From positions 11,729,543 through 11,793,542 of the forward strand of contig OX457032.1 in the NCBI GenBank assembly GCA_949752745.1: DNA of 64,000 nucleotides, read 5' to 3'. This document shows, one piece after another, positions 53,101-64,000 of this stretch; position 1 is the first letter of the stretch, and the number at the start of each line of letters is the position of its first letter. Position numbers and translations under genes: made by a program. The notes beneath the pieces were generated by a model. That model saw nothing but the letters and a program-made list of their open reading frames with translations. It made no database searches and was not told the origin of the DNA. Source of the DNA: Protula sp. h YS-2021 (lineage: Eukaryota > Annelida > Polychaeta > Sabellida > Serpulidae).

Positions 53101-55973
53101 AATTTACAAATAGAGTACAGATTACAAGGCGTCTATAAATAGGTACGTATTTCAAGGAGTTCGTAAATATGGCGTCTAAAAATATTATATTGATTTTAAG
53201 CAGCTTACAAAAGTGCTTCTTGCAACTTAAAAATATGCAACTGAAGCAATTTGCAATCTAACTAAATATAAAACCTTGCAGCAAGTTTAATCTGACCGCT
53301 TTTATACTGAGTGGGTGGGGCGATTACTAGCCAATACGTGGCTCACAAGCTCTATAGCATCAATTCAACAAAAATGTAAAGATGTGATTAATCATCGTAA
53401 CACAAATGCGAAATGTCGAAAAAGATTGAAAACACACATATATAAATTAGTGCTATATCTATAGAGGCAAATTTAGGAAAAGAAATAATTTTTACCTTTC
53501 CCTGTTATAGAAATGTAAAATTAAATTTTTTTGCTGGTATAACCCAAATTAGACCACATAGATTATATTTGTTTTTATTATTTCATACAGATCACCAAGC
53601 CATACATGAGCATAATGCCTAACACTAGACTGTGTTGTAGTTGGCGTTTATTACCTAATGGCTGTGTTAATGTAAATGCACAGTTGGTCACACCACCCTG
53701 TCGAGGTTCATTGTCTCCCCAATTATCGTATGACGAGGTGCTGCCATCTGCCCACCTGTAACAAGTACCTTTTAATCACAGTTCCTTTTTCTTCATAGCT
53801 GCTGTTTTCTTTACCAAACACAAAGCTCACTGGATCTTCTACCCGCACATGTTTCAATTATTCAAATGAATAAATAGATATTTATTTTGCATGCTAGTTA
53901 GATATTTATCTGATGAGGCTGAACAAGTGTGCTTTGCTTTAATAGAGACCAAAAAAAAAACGATTTCAGTTTTTGATAACAGTGAACAAAATGTCTTTGT
54001 CTTTAAGAGTGAAAAAATGTCTGGAGCAGATAACATGTTTTAACTGATAACTGTAACAAAAACTTACACAAAATCACCGTCTTTATCACCTAACTGGTTC
54101 ATACCAATCCACAGTGTCCCGGTAAAACCGATGTCAGTGGCCTATCATTCAAAAACAGTTTTCCTCCTCTCGTTAATGACAGCTTGTTACAGTTTATTTC
54201 AAGTAAAATTATGACTTTCTCCAATATCGTTATTACTTTTACTGGTTAATCATGAAGTATAAACTAGTTGTCATTGTTAAGTGATGTTTATTCATTTGTT
54301 GCAGAAAAAATGATAGCTGCATTTTGTAAAAACTGAAACAGGTCTGTAAGTACATATAGAAATTTTTTGCCATGAATGTTATTTATTTTTACTACAGAAC
54401 GCCAATATAGAATATAAATGATTGTAACAGCGTGTCTCAGGGGTTTTCTCATTTTTAAAATTTTCCATGACTTTCACGTTCACGTCAAAATCAAATCAAA
54501 ATATCTCAAAATTCGACATTTTAACTAACTAAGCTAATGATGAAGTTCTGCTCTGCTTCTGACGTGATGGTAGCCACATCGCCTCCCTCGGCCAGACAGG
54601 CTTCGCGGGCCTCCTGCCACGTGTACTGTGTCTCCGCCGCACTACGGCTGACACGGAAACACTTGCCGTTCATTTCATTCCAGCCATTGTCCGTGTCACA
54701 CTCCTGAGCAGCTGTATAATAAGTTGTAAATTACTGATTTGTTGCACCATGAAATTGTTTCCAAGATAAATTGATCCACAATTTCAAGTATAAAGTATAA
54801 AAGCCGGAAGAAGTCGGAAACTTGCTCGATGATGGTTTTCTCTTCTACCTATCTTCTCTCACACATTCTTCCATTATTTCGTAATAGATTATTCGATTGT
54901 TTCGTAATGGATATAGTGTGCGAGGAGACTGATGGGAGATATTGATGACATGATTAATTAAACAGATCCATGTAAAGCCATATATAAAATTTCAGGTGTA
55001 TAGTTATTGGAATAATTTAGTATTTTCAAAGTTTCTGTACTTACCAACAGGTAGTGTGGTTTATAATAAGCGGAAATATGACACTTCTTATTGAGATAAA
55101 TATGACACTTCTTACTAAGATAAAAAATGATACTTTTTACTGAGATAAAATACGATACTTCTTATATAAGATAAAATATGATACTTCTTATTTAAGATAA
55201 AATATGATACTTCTTACTGAGGTAAAATATGATACTTCTTACTGAGATAAAATATGACACTTCTTATTGAGATAAAAGCTTATCGAAATTATTTTAGAAA
55301 ACGTGAAAAATTTGCAAAAGTCATTTTTACTAACGTATTCGCAAGCGGGTTACGACGAAAGGGACCAAAGAACATGTAAAATAGTTTTTAATTAAATTTT
55401 TACGTTTTTCCTTATTGATTTAGATACTTTTCCCCAACAAATTTGAAGTTGAAACGACACAACAATTGAAAAGCTTCGAAAGTACAAATTCCAGTTTTTT
55501 GTAAGACAATGACTTAGTTCAGTGCAAAATAGCACTATAATTTCACCGGTAGCGCCTTTTCAAAACTAGCCAAATCACATTCAGGGTGAACAGAATGCAA
55601 TGCGAAACATCCTGTATTGTTGACAGTACAACCGAGAAAAAAATGAAAGAGAAATGCATAAATGTTCAAATTTTTCTATCGAAGAACAATCGTATTTGAA
55701 TAACACATATGCTATTTATAGAAAAAAAACCTTTATTAAATAGTTTTAAGCTGTAATTGCTTATATGTTCTAGGTTAAAGCTATTTTGACGATATTCCTT
55801 TTGCCCGATTTGGTTGCAATCACAACACAGAAATCTTGAGCATTTTCGAACACCAAATGCGTTGTTTTAAGAAGGAAGTGCTGCATAAAAAGTCACTGTG
55901 AAAGCTTTGTGCGTGATTACGTACCCGTCTGCTGCAGCACCATGCATGCCACCGTTATCCAGATAGCCCGCAT
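43508..55973 (-). CDS. Gene C: complete five-CTLD membrane receptor, 21 exons, 976 aa
   Basis: Mannose-receptor-like type I membrane lectin on the reverse strand. Twenty-one exons with matching phases total 2931 nt and one terminal stop. Same order as gene B: signal peptide, CTLD1 with insertion, CTLD2-5, stalk, membrane helix, tail. Exon lengths equal those of gene B except exons 1, 4, 6, 14, 15, 20 and 21. All donors are GT. Signal peptide resembles gene D, its head-to-head neighbour, suggesting C and D share a promoter region or a recent inverted duplication. Expected to recognise sugars at the cell surface; inferred from architecture. Confidence 0.9.
43905..44045. repeat. 70-bp tandem duplication of the gene C exon 20 donor region
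   Basis: GCCAGAGGGTTACAAAGATA and its surroundings occur twice with a 70-bp period. Each copy holds the last bases of exon 20 and its donor (reverse strand GAGCAGTGCAT). The downstream copy lies in intron 20. Confidence 0.9.
44540..45762 (-). CDS. Gene C exons 17-19 (CTLD5, EPN site)
   Basis: Exons 45630-45762, 44997-45148 and 44540-44734. Motifs: MPTTPQMPPPGDQDCPSGNW, SLASIHSYEENWYIYQK, DVWIGLNKYGY, YPYIWENGKSVDYTQW, GEPND, QWDDYYC, GYVCQVRQDLFKK. EPN predicts mannose-type binding. Confidence 0.85.
45966..47136 (-). CDS. Gene C exons 14-16 (CTLD4)
   Basis: Exons 47000-47136, 46553-46685 and 45966-46154. Motifs: EEPPSTPEGGVGGYCPLGRW, NNCYYFSTTTFDHA, ATIENIYENEWIL, GTWIGLIRSQ, FVWLDGSDSDFRNW, GEPSDPYYENC, MWNDARC, HYVCKASK. 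Exon 14 is one codon longer and exon 15 one shorter than in gene A. Confidence 0.85.
47300..47480 (-). pseudogene. Decayed copy of gene C exon 13
   Basis: On the reverse strand, downstream of exon 13, a sequence equivalent to GCGCAATAGG through AATGGAACGGCACCATGTAC to GCAAACCGATGGTG repeats the second half of exon 13 with substitutions, including its donor (GTGATT). It matches the decayed copy seen after gene B exon 13. Confidence 0.75.
47503..49625 (-). CDS. Gene C exons 11-13 (CTLD3)
   Basis: Exons 49483-49625, 48094-48189 and 47503-47674. Motifs: NTPQPTTPHTCPDGW, YWYACYRYDSTART, GGHLVSIHYEAENAA, PVWIGLR, NGFYEWVDGWPYGYYMNW, KWNDTMC, ASICKQTD. Intron 11 (48190-49482) contains a dispersed repeat. 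Confidence 0.85.
48440..48820. repeat. Dispersed ~130-bp repeat in gene C intron 11
   Basis: Units with the words AGGCCAAAAGGGTCCAAAAT, TTTCGAGATAATGG and TTGACCATGACC occur about three times here, and related ones lie in gene D intron 4 (59750-60120). Family unknown. Confidence 0.6.
50025..51330 (-). CDS. Gene C exons 8-10 (CTLD2)
   Basis: Exons 51196-51330, 50427-50569 and 50025-50127. Motifs: NKCLKVVVVEDEADGQMW, LASIHSHEEN, GLWIGYHYATEHQTW, SNWAPGEPGD, LCVELQ, EWGNMRC, GYVCQTYK. Gene C has EPGD where A has QPGD. Exon 8 donor GTAATA. Confidence 0.85.
50790..51230. repeat. Divergent repeats of the exon 8 end and donor in gene C intron 8
   Basis: On the reverse strand, five or six degenerate units of 75-85 bp each contain a GCTAGCATCCACA-like exon 8 end and a GGAAAACGGTGATAGTG-like donor. 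They are older and more diverged than the gene A array. Confidence 0.8.
51606..54711 (-). CDS. Gene C exons 2-7 (CTLD1 with insertion)
   Basis: Exons 54530-54711, 54068-54141, 53655-53755, 52728-52885, 51970-52120 and 51606-51740. Motifs: QECDNG-type start with GWNEMNGKCFRVS, TLWIGMNQLGDKDGDFV, WADGSTSSYDNWGD, EPRQGG, NCAFTLTQP, then the insertion (YDYSTALYGILEPGYDRPTD; GGGYDKDQYWCEYRCDI; YTWYWYHWDWYWEYTC), then WWFAGNCGFNKGFAC. Exon 4 is one codon longer than in B and D. Confidence 0.82.
53000..53165. repeat. ~30-bp repeats in gene C intron 4
   Basis: Five or so degenerate units of the type AGTTTATAGATATGGTGCAG and GATTC. No coding content. Confidence 0.8.
55065..55275. repeat. ~32-bp repeats in gene C intron 1
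   Basis: Seven units of GATAAAATATGATACTTCTT and a few more bases. AT-rich. Confidence 0.9.
55925..55973 (-). CDS. Gene C exon 1 (signal peptide)
   Basis: ATG at 55973, MRAIWITVACMVLQQT, donor GTACGT in phase 1. Strongly like the gene D exon. Intron 1 is 1.2 kb. Confidence 0.75.
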
Positions 55974-57348
55974 CGTTCTTTACAAACCGTGTGTAACCCA
56001 CCCCGGCTCCTGTATGCATCTAAAAAAGATAAAGTTCTTAACTTATCTGATATACAGCCTCGCCATAAAACGTCACAGATTCAAGTGTATGTTCAGGATC
56101 TACTCAACAGTCACATCACCGATGCATGTGACCGAAAAGTATGTACTGAGTTGCTATAAAAAAGATGACAAATACTTTATTTTTTTTGCACTTCCCTTAC
56201 ACATGCTGATTCGTGAACTTAGTTCGAAAGATATTAATTGTTTTTAAATTGCTAGAAATGCACTTGATTGAAGAAAGAGAGACGCTTTCAACGTCACACA
56301 GGCCTGTTCTTTGTACATTGTTGACTGTGAATTATAGTGATACATCAATTAAATCTTTTTTTCTTTTAATACTTGTTTCTTATTTGAAAGACAAATATTC
56401 TTCAAATTTTAAGACATAAAATATTTGAATATATTTTAACTAGAACTTAGCAGTTTACAAAGCCGTAAATTTGCGACAAATATAAAGATTCTGCATAAGG
56501 CTTATACGTGTGCATAATGGTATAGGCATTATGTGCCCTATAAATAGCTGATGGAATTTTTTATTAGGCGTACACACACACAAACACAGACATATATATT
56601 TATGTCTTCAATAATTTTCCTAGCATAATCTTTTCCATTATTTTATACATATTTGAAACTGTTGCATCTATTTCTCAATAAGACACCATGATGTATTTTA
56701 ATGTTTTATTATATAAACCATACCAAAAGCAAACTAAACAAAATATACTTAAAATACATTTACATATTGCAACAATAAGCTGTAACAGTCGTTTGCTTAG
56801 GTAATACACTCTGTGGATATGTAGCCAGCAAGATTAAAATTGTTATGTGCTGTCTATATATTAAGCTTCTAATAAGAAATTTCTATTAAACGGTTTACTT
56901 TGCGAATAAAATGATCATGAAAAATTCTAAATCAAAATATGATACTCTAACACACTTTTGACAAATCTTGACCAAGTTACCTCATAGAAATATAAATCAC
57001 ACAAAAAACTTGCTAATGCAAAAATCATAAGGATACCAAAGCACACTTACATGTACAATCATTTCTTTACTGATCGAGATGAATCGATCAGTATTCACTT
57101 TTATCAAATATAAAAACCAAATTGCGTTTCGATAGTACTTGGCATTAAAAAAATAATTCTTTCTAACAAAAACCAATAAATATTTTATTGAATTAAGTGT
57201 TTTTTTTAGTTAACGTGGTGTTTGAATACTCTCTTTGTGTTGAGTTTAACCCATGACGTCATATGGCGACACTTTATATTAGCGAGGCATATGGCGAGGT
57301 TTCTTTAGTCGTGCAGGCGTACAGATCATGCCACACGCAGCCTAAAAA
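55974..57348. promoter_or_regulatory. Intergenic region between divergent genes C and D
   Basis: 1375 bp between the two start codons. Near gene D there is a palindromic TGACGTCA (57254-57261) and a TATA-like TTTATATTA (57273-57281), about 70-75 bp before the ATG. I see no equally clear TATA near gene C. The rest is AT-rich without genes. Confidence 0.5.
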
Positions 57349-57397
57349 ATGAGAGCTTTTTGGATAGCAGTAGCTTATGTAGTTCTACGACAGGCCG
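57349..57397 (+). CDS. Gene D exon 1 (signal peptide)
   Basis: ATG at 57349, MRAFWIAVAYVVLRQA, donor GTATGT in phase 1. Length identical to gene C exon 1. Confidence 0.77.
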
Positions 57398-59862
57398 GTA
57401 TGTAAAGACTTGTCTACAATGATCAACACGTGTGTGTATTACCTTCAGTTAACCTTTTTTCCTAGTTGCATTGTAAAAGTAATTTAGTTTACATACCAAT
57501 GGTCCTTTGCTTCTTTTGTGTCATTAGTCATTAGTAAACGATGAAAATATATTAAAAGTGCAAGTAAAAATATTTTTAAAATATGATATTGAACAAAAAG
57601 ATGAGTGCATTTGTCAAAAGTGTACCAATAAATTATTTAAGCTTTACTGCCTTCATTCATTACTGCTCTAAGAAATATTACCGTCTCAGTTATTAAGCGA
57701 AAAGAAACAAAATGATCTTGATATAAAACTTAATTTAAACTTCATCCAATTTTTGTTTGATTTTAAGCTGTTGATAAATGCAGCAATCAGAAATAAAGCA
57801 GACCAAGTGTCACTGCTTGCACTGACTGATTTCACATCAAATAATGCACTTCCGATACACAAAATATATTTACAAAGAAGTTGTAAGTGAAATATTCTTA
57901 AAATAGATTTTTTGGGCACCGGTTAGTAAAATTTTAAGTAATCACACAGCTTCACAGGAGTGTGACACGGACAATGGCTGGAATGAAATGAACGGCAAGT
58001 GTTTCCGTGTCAGCCGTAGTGCGGCTGAGACACAGTACACGTGGCAGGAGGCCCGCGAAGCCTGTTTGGCCGAGGGAGGCGACGTGGCTACCATCACGTC
58101 AGAAGCAGAGCAGAACTTTATCATTGCTTTAGTGAGTGAACCTTACACCTTCACGTTATGAAAATTGGAAAGAAAGTTGGAAGGTTTGTTAAAGAAGAGT
58201 GTTCATGTGACATTATTTGGTTATTATGAGCGAAAAGTTTTTTGTTCGGTTTAGAGTTTAGCGACTGAGCTTGAAGAAGCTCAATAGCTTCTCATAAAAT
58301 GTTGAGATGCCTCCATTGTTTGACTTTGTAGGCCACCGATATTGGTTTTAGCGGCACACTGTGGATTGGAATGAATCAGTTAGGTGACAAAGACGGCGAT
58401 TTTGTGTACGTCACCCAAAGCCTTCGCTCTTCTTTTACCTCAAGTTAAATTCCTTGAGGCAAGCCCTCACAGCTTGATAAAGCAAAAAGGCAGCGGAATT
58501 CTCACGTTCACCTTGAGTTCAATAATAAGGGGAATTTACATATAATTGCTCCAAATGAGTTTTCAAATTAAAATCAAAGTATGAAATGCTTGAATTAGAC
58601 TTAGATATCAAGAGAACTTAATCCACAGGTTTTATTTCTGTGATTAAGCACCATAAAATACTGAGAATTAAAGATTAAAAAATTTGCAAATTGTTATTTT
58701 AATATTTAGGAGCAGTTATCCATAATGTTTTTTTTTATTTTTAAGCTGGGCAGATGGCAGCCCCTTGGGCTACGAAAACTGGGGAACTAATGAGCCACGA
58801 GATGGGGGTGTCACCAATTGCGCATTTACTCTAACCCAGCCTAGTAAGTACCGTTGTACAACAAACTTAAGAAAATCAAGTGCACCTCTTTCAATAAATT
58901 CAATATACAATTTTAACCTGAACTATATTCATGATGCATACGCTATATCTTTACGAATTAATTTATAAATGCAGCAAAACGAAGTAGGCACTTTGAAATG
59001 TGAATACGCAAGCGCAAAAATCTGTATTACTTCTCTTGGTACTTTGTACCCCAATCGTCTATTCTCAGGTCTTATTTTAATGTCTGAAGCATTCACAACA
59101 CACTTGTTAATGATGCTTCTAACAACTGGACAGTATATTCGTTAAAGATCAAGATAACACATATATTTGTATACACTTGGTACTTTCCATTGACGTAAAC
59201 ACAGTTTTTATCTATGGCATGTTGAAAAAATCTCCAGTTGCTTTAATTGATTGCTACAGAGTCCTTGATTTTCTGCTGTATCATTCAGAAAGTTTAAAAT
59301 TGTGAACAGCACACACCCAAAAGTGCTAAATTTGAATTATGCATCGTCGTCTGGCAAGTCTGGCTAAATCTTGGCATGCTCTCTTGTCCGACTGTAGGAG
59401 GGAAATGTGTGACAGAGACATACTTACGTTTCTCTGTCAAACCTCTTTTGAGTTTGTTTGAAATTCATTTGCTTTTCTATACACAAATGGACATTTTTAG
59501 CCACAGCATTAATCCACTGTCTACAGTGTATGAGCAATTATGTGCTCTGCGCTTGTCGTGACGTCACGCTAGAAAGCGAATTTCTCAATTATTCTGTATG
59601 TGCGTGAAGATGACCCTTTTGCTTTCTTTCCTATATGGTTTTAGCTACAAACTAGACAGAATTCCGCTAAATAGCGAAATGACCCACTTGCAGAAGCCAC
59701 TTAAGAAAATATTTGTATTAAATTACGATCCAAAAGCTCAAAGTCACGCAGTGCCCCTTCTGTGTCGTATTTCTTAAAACTGAGCCCAAAATCGCCAAAG
59801 ATCACCGAGGTATTTCTTATAAAACGTAGTTTAGGCCCAAATTGTCGAAAATGAGCTCAAAA

Positions 59863-59951
<89 letters not shown>

Positions 59952-62900
59952 AATCGTTATCGAGATAATAGTCAACTTCTTTATTTACCTTGACCGTGAC
60001 CGAGAAGGTAAAGATCAACGAGGTTTTTCTTATGTAGCGTTGTTTAGACCCACAGGGTCAAAAATGAGTTTAAAATAGCTCTCCAGCCGTTTTCGACATA
60101 AGTCTTACTTTAAGTAACGGAACACGAGGTCACGTTACCTTTGACGTTCACCTTCAAGTTCAAGACTCAGGGTCGAAGGTTGCCCTATACAGAGTACGTT
60201 TGATATATTCATACTAGGGTTTGAACACTTTTATGGCCACTTTTCACGATTAGTAGGAGTTATCAAAAATATTTCGACCTCACTTTGACCTTGATCTTTG
60301 AGATGACGGTATAAAATATTTGCAGTTTCACCGAGACCTGATGATTGTTTATAAGTGCACTGAGTATGAAGTTTCGCTGACTCAAACGATAGGAGGAGCT
60401 TTCTGGAGCTATTTCTTTTCGTAGAAAAATGACTTTAACCTCAATTTGACTTTGACCTTGACAGCTGAGGTAAAAAATGACGGATTTATCGATACCTCTT
60501 TAGTCTCTACACCTTAGCTGGATTTTACTTCCCTCTGACAAATACAGAAGGAACAGCTTTCTGGAAACTATCCAAATGGAAAAGAGAAGAAAAAAGGGGG
60601 AAAAAGAGGAGAAACTTCGAGAAAAGCTACAACCTCACGCCCAGTTGCAAGCAAAGTTTGCAAGTGGGAATTATATTTATTTAAAGGGGGAAAAAGAGGA
60701 GAAGCTTCGAGAAAAGCTACAACCTCACACCCAGTTGCAAGCAAAGTTTGCAAGTGGGAATTGTATTTATTTTATAAGGAAACTACATTTATTATGCACT
60801 CCTCCTGATTAAAATAGAGACAATGTTTAAAACATTAATCCCAATCTTTCAAAGAGGGTAGGGTGTTAGAAATTTAATTTATCCTTCTTTTTGTTCACAT
60901 CACGTAAAAGCGAGCATTCAACGGGACGAAACATGCAATACACGCTATATAACTGACGGTTAGAAAATATATGTGACCATATTTTTTAAATAATTACGAA
61001 GTCGAAGTAAGGAAGCATGTAATCAAATTTAATGAACTATGTAATCGAAGGTAAGGAACTATGTTCCTAAGGTGAGGAAGTATGTAACCTAGGTAAGGAA
61101 CTATGTAATCTAGGTAGCAAACTATGTAACCTAAGGCAAGCAAATCTTATGGCCACCCGCAGAAGCTATTACGTCTGAGACAAAGGAATTTTGTCCAAAA
61201 TGGAAAGAGAAAGTAAAAGTTATATCAAAGCAGATTTTTAACACCTCGAAAACGTATAAAATTGAAAAACATGCTCATAAAATGGCTTAAGACATTTATT
61301 TTCAAATTAGCTCTTATTTTTAGGTATTATTGTCATTTAATATACAATGTGGTACCTGTCAACTGGCTCTATTTTTATGTTTGTCATAACAACACATATT
61401 TTGAGAAAAGCTTCGATATTACAGAGCTCTCTCTACGCAGCCAAACACGGTTGTCCCTTCAAGAAGCGAAAATATAAATTAAATACGAAAACAGTATAGC
61501 ACTTGTACACATCCAGACGGCCCATGCAGTTTCGACATCCAGACGGCCCATGCACAGGCGATTTTGTGCAGCAGGGATGCAAGAATGGCTTTTTACGACC
61601 GACCTTCATATGGAGACAGCATCAAATAAAAAAGACAATGCGTTGCTCCCTTCAGTAAATCGTGTACTTTGAAGATTTTTAAAAATATTTTCCCCTGTTG
61701 CACTTTTGTTTTTGTTTCATATTGCTTTGAAAATGACAGAGAAATGTTGAAGTGCTGTTGTATGTTACTATAGTAACCGGGGACTTTGAACGCTACGACT
61801 ACATGTCGGCGCTGTACGGAATCCTGGAGCCCGGATACGACAGGCCGACGGACGCTGACAACGTGGACACCTTTTACTTTGGCGGAGGATGGGATAAGGA
61901 TCAATACTGGTGCGAATACAGATGTGACATTGTAAGTGACTTTATGATATTCTTGAATTCCTGCTAAAACGTGGCATCATGTGGTATAAGCAAAAGTGCA
62001 TAATGCCTCAGATAAATATGCTTCAGTTTATGACGTCCACCGTTACGTTTTTTGTATAATGTTCACCGTTGCCTTCAGTTTATGACGCTCACCATTACTT
62101 TTAGTTTATGATGTTCACCGTTATCTTCAGTTTATGACGTTCACCGTTACGTTTAGTGTATAAAGTTCACCGTTACCTTGAGTTTATTACACTCACCGTT
62201 CCTTTAGTTTATGACGTTCACCGTTACCTTCAGTTTATGACGTTTACAGTTACGTTTAGTTAGATAAGCGTGTGTGCAAATGAAAGAAATTTTTATCAGA
62301 TGGCACGAAATTTGGTTGCAGACATTGTCTTTTATTGCTATGAGGGTTTTAAATTGAAATACATATGAAAACACATTTGTTTATAACTTATGGACCGATA
62401 GCAAAATGTCAAGTTATATCATGGAGCGCCACGCACTAAAAATGAAGCAGTGTTGTTACTAGGAGACACGTTGTGCGGCATACACTTGGTACTGGTATCA
62501 CTGGGACTACTACTGGGAGTACACCTGCGTGGGTCGGAGTGACCGGTGGGACATCTTGGGCTATGACAGCTATGGATATGCAGGTGTACGCAATTCTATT
62601 GGCAATAACGAAGGTGCGACCAATTTTCTTACGAAAATCTTTACTATAAAACTATACTAATTTTTTACCTTGTGAATATCATGCGAAAGGCTTCAGCTTG
62701 TCGATGCACAAAGCGATCATCAGAAACTCTTCTTTTTCAAATAAACTCTGTAAAAACTCTCCAACTTAAACTTCCGTATATCTTTCTTTAAGCTCATATG
62801 AAGCAAGAGAAATCTAAAAAATCATCTAAAAATTATCCAACTTTATAACTACTAGGTTGGTGGTTTGCTGGGAACTGTGGCTTTCACAAAGGTTTCGCGT

Positions 62901-64000
62901 GCAGTAAAGCGCCGGGTTCGGATACCCCAGTAACTGTCCCGCCAACATCTCTTGTCGACGGCTACTGCCCACAGGACTACATTGGTTTTGGTATGCTTCG
63001 CATTGAGCTAAATAACCCCAGTTATTGTGGAGAAACACCATTGGTCTCTGTAAAAAACATATGTCAAATACATCATAAATTGTCAAAATAACACATACGG
63101 TACAATAAATAAACCGTTCTTTCCTCAATTAAATTCTGTTAAATTTGCTTTAGAAATTAAACGACAACGTAATAATGTCTCAATGATCAGTTATTCAGTT
63201 ATTCGACAGAGGGAATATAGGGAATTGTCAAATGTTTAAGGTAACAAGTGCCTTAAGGTGGTGGTAGTGGATGACGAGCAGGATGGACAGATGTGGTCAC
63301 AGGCGCTCGACACCTGCCGCGCAGGACCGGGCATTTCGCCGGATCTTGCCAGCATCCACAGTCATGAGGAAAACGGTGAGAGTATGAGGGACGGATCTGA
63401 GACCGGGAGGGGGTGGGTGGGTCCTCGCTAGCATCCGCAGTCACGAGGAAAACGGTGAGAGTGTGACTGACGGATCTGAGGCGGGGGAGGGGATGGGTGG
63501 GTCCTCGCTAGCATCCACAGTCACGAGGAAAATGGTGAGAGTGGCTGGAGATATTCAAGTCGTGGTTGGGGACGCAGGGTATTGGCATTATGTAATGTAA
63601 CCTGTTCGGTGTTGCTTATCTTAGTCCCAGTTCTAGCCCAGAACTCTTGGCATTCTTTTCCCATTAAACGAATTGCTCATGATTTTTTATGATTGGCTTA
63701 CAATAGGCTGTAGGAATTGCCAGCGAAATAAACACTTTATTGACACATTAAAACGTAAAATTAGCACGATAAAAGGACAAATTTAACATAGTAAGACCAA
63801 GAAAATTAACACATTTACAAAAGAAAATGTCAACAAGTTCGATTTTATTTGTAACATTAACACATTATTGTAGCACTGGTGACCCAATATTTACAATCAA
63901 CAACATACGGACTCTGGATTGGTTATCACTACGCAACGCAACACGAGATATGGGTGTGGGCGGACAATACTGAACCAAGATACTCTAACTGGGCACCAGG
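57349..64000 (+). CDS. Gene D: multi-CTLD membrane receptor (3' end outside window)
   Basis: Fourth paralogue. Nine exons are visible: signal peptide, complete CTLD1 with insertion, and CTLD2 up to the window end in exon 9. Lengths and phases of exons 1-8 equal those of gene B or C (49, 182, 74, 98, 158, 151, 135, 135), and the frame is open. By analogy it should go on to CTLD5 and a membrane helix. Head to head with gene C. Intron 4 is the largest (2.9 kb) and is full of repeats; intron 8 has a young three-copy version of the exon 8 donor repeat. Expected role as for the other paralogues. Confidence 0.87.
57950..62990 (+). CDS. Gene D exons 2-7 (CTLD1 with insertion)
   Basis: Exons 57950-58131, 58332-58405, 58746-58843, 61774-61931, 62463-62613 and 62856-62990. 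Motifs: QECDTDNGWNEMNGKCFRVS, TLWIGMNQLGDKDGDFV, WADGSPLGYENWG, EPRDGG, NCAFTLTQP, YDYMSALYGILEPGYDRPTD, GGGWDKDQYWCEYRCDI, YTWYWYHWDYYWEYTC, WWFAGNCGFHKGFAC, GYCPQDYIGFG. Confidence 0.83.
59750..60530. repeat. Dispersed repeat with CT microsatellite in gene D intron 4
   Basis: Copies related to those at 48440-48820 (TCGAGATAATAGTCAACTTC, CACAGGGTCAAAAATGAG). A (CT)n tract of about 75 bp sits inside at 59868-59945. Confidence 0.7.
60590..60770. repeat. 90-bp tandem duplication in gene D intron 4
   Basis: Two near-identical copies containing AAAAGCTACAACCTCAC and TTGCAAGCAAAGTTTGCAAG; the second word is itself palindromic (TTGCAAGC..GCAA). Confidence 0.92.
61005..61140. repeat. ~23-bp repeats in gene D intron 4
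   Basis: Six or so units of the type AGGTAAGGAACTATGTAACC. They contain many GTAAG words but lie mid-intron. Confidence 0.85.
62025..62260. repeat. ~33-bp repeats in gene D intron 5
   Basis: About seven units of the type AGTTTATGACGTTCACCGTT and ACGTT. Confidence 0.9.
63241..64000 (+). CDS. Gene D exons 8-9 (start of CTLD2, cut by window end)
   Basis: Exons 63241-63375 and 63874 to beyond 64000. Motifs: NKCLKVVVVDDEQDGQMW, LASIHSHEEN, GLWIGYHYATQHEIW, EPRYSNWAP. Donor of exon 8 is GTGAGA. Confidence 0.85.
63340..63545. repeat. Three-copy repeat of the exon 8 end and donor in gene D
   Basis: GCATCCACAGTCATGAGG and donor GGTGAGAGT occur in the exon and twice more in the intron at a period of about 80-84 bp, joined by the same G-rich tail as in gene A. 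It looks like a short or early form of the gene A array. Confidence 0.92.

Overview
Organism: an animal nuclear genome. Genes are split by GT-AG introns, the sequence is AT-rich with many microsatellites and minisatellites, and the main genes are long multi-exon C-type lectin receptors. A lophotrochozoan, most likely a mollusc, fits the large lectin cluster and the Polinton, but nothing in the window fixes the species. Layout: four paralogous receptor genes are present. Gene A (+) enters from the left with exon 6 and ends at 9049. Gene B (+, 28746-41440) and gene C (-, 43508-55973) are complete; each reads as 21 exons with compatible phases and gives an open frame of 973 and 976 residues. Gene D (+, from 57349) runs off the right end in exon 9. 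B and C converge; C and D are head to head with about 1.4 kb between their start codons. Each receptor has a signal peptide, five C-type lectin domains (CTLDs; the first carries a large Trp/Tyr-rich insertion), a short stalk, one membrane helix and a short tail ending in a conserved GYDQ motif. They are built like the mannose-receptor family: membrane or endocytic pattern-recognition lectins, with an EPN (mannose-type) site in CTLD5. Between A and B lies a 14.45 kb Polinton/Maverick (11517-25969) with a 6-bp target duplication (ATTGGA) and inverted termini beginning AG. It carries protein-primed DNA polymerase B, a cluster of small PC4-like proteins, an adenain-type protease, major and minor capsid proteins, small basic or lipid-anchored virion-type proteins, a packaging ATPase and a chromodomain integrase. 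Four reading frames are broken (one frameshift, three in-frame stops), so this copy is probably dead although its ends are fresh. It sits inside an older transposon relic. The most unusual signal is in the host genes: the 3' ends of particular exons, with their splice donors, have been copied into downstream introns, from a single 70-bp duplication up to a 21-copy 80-bp minisatellite, at the same exons in several paralogues. The Polinton's family of PC4-like single-strand-DNA-binding proteins is the second.
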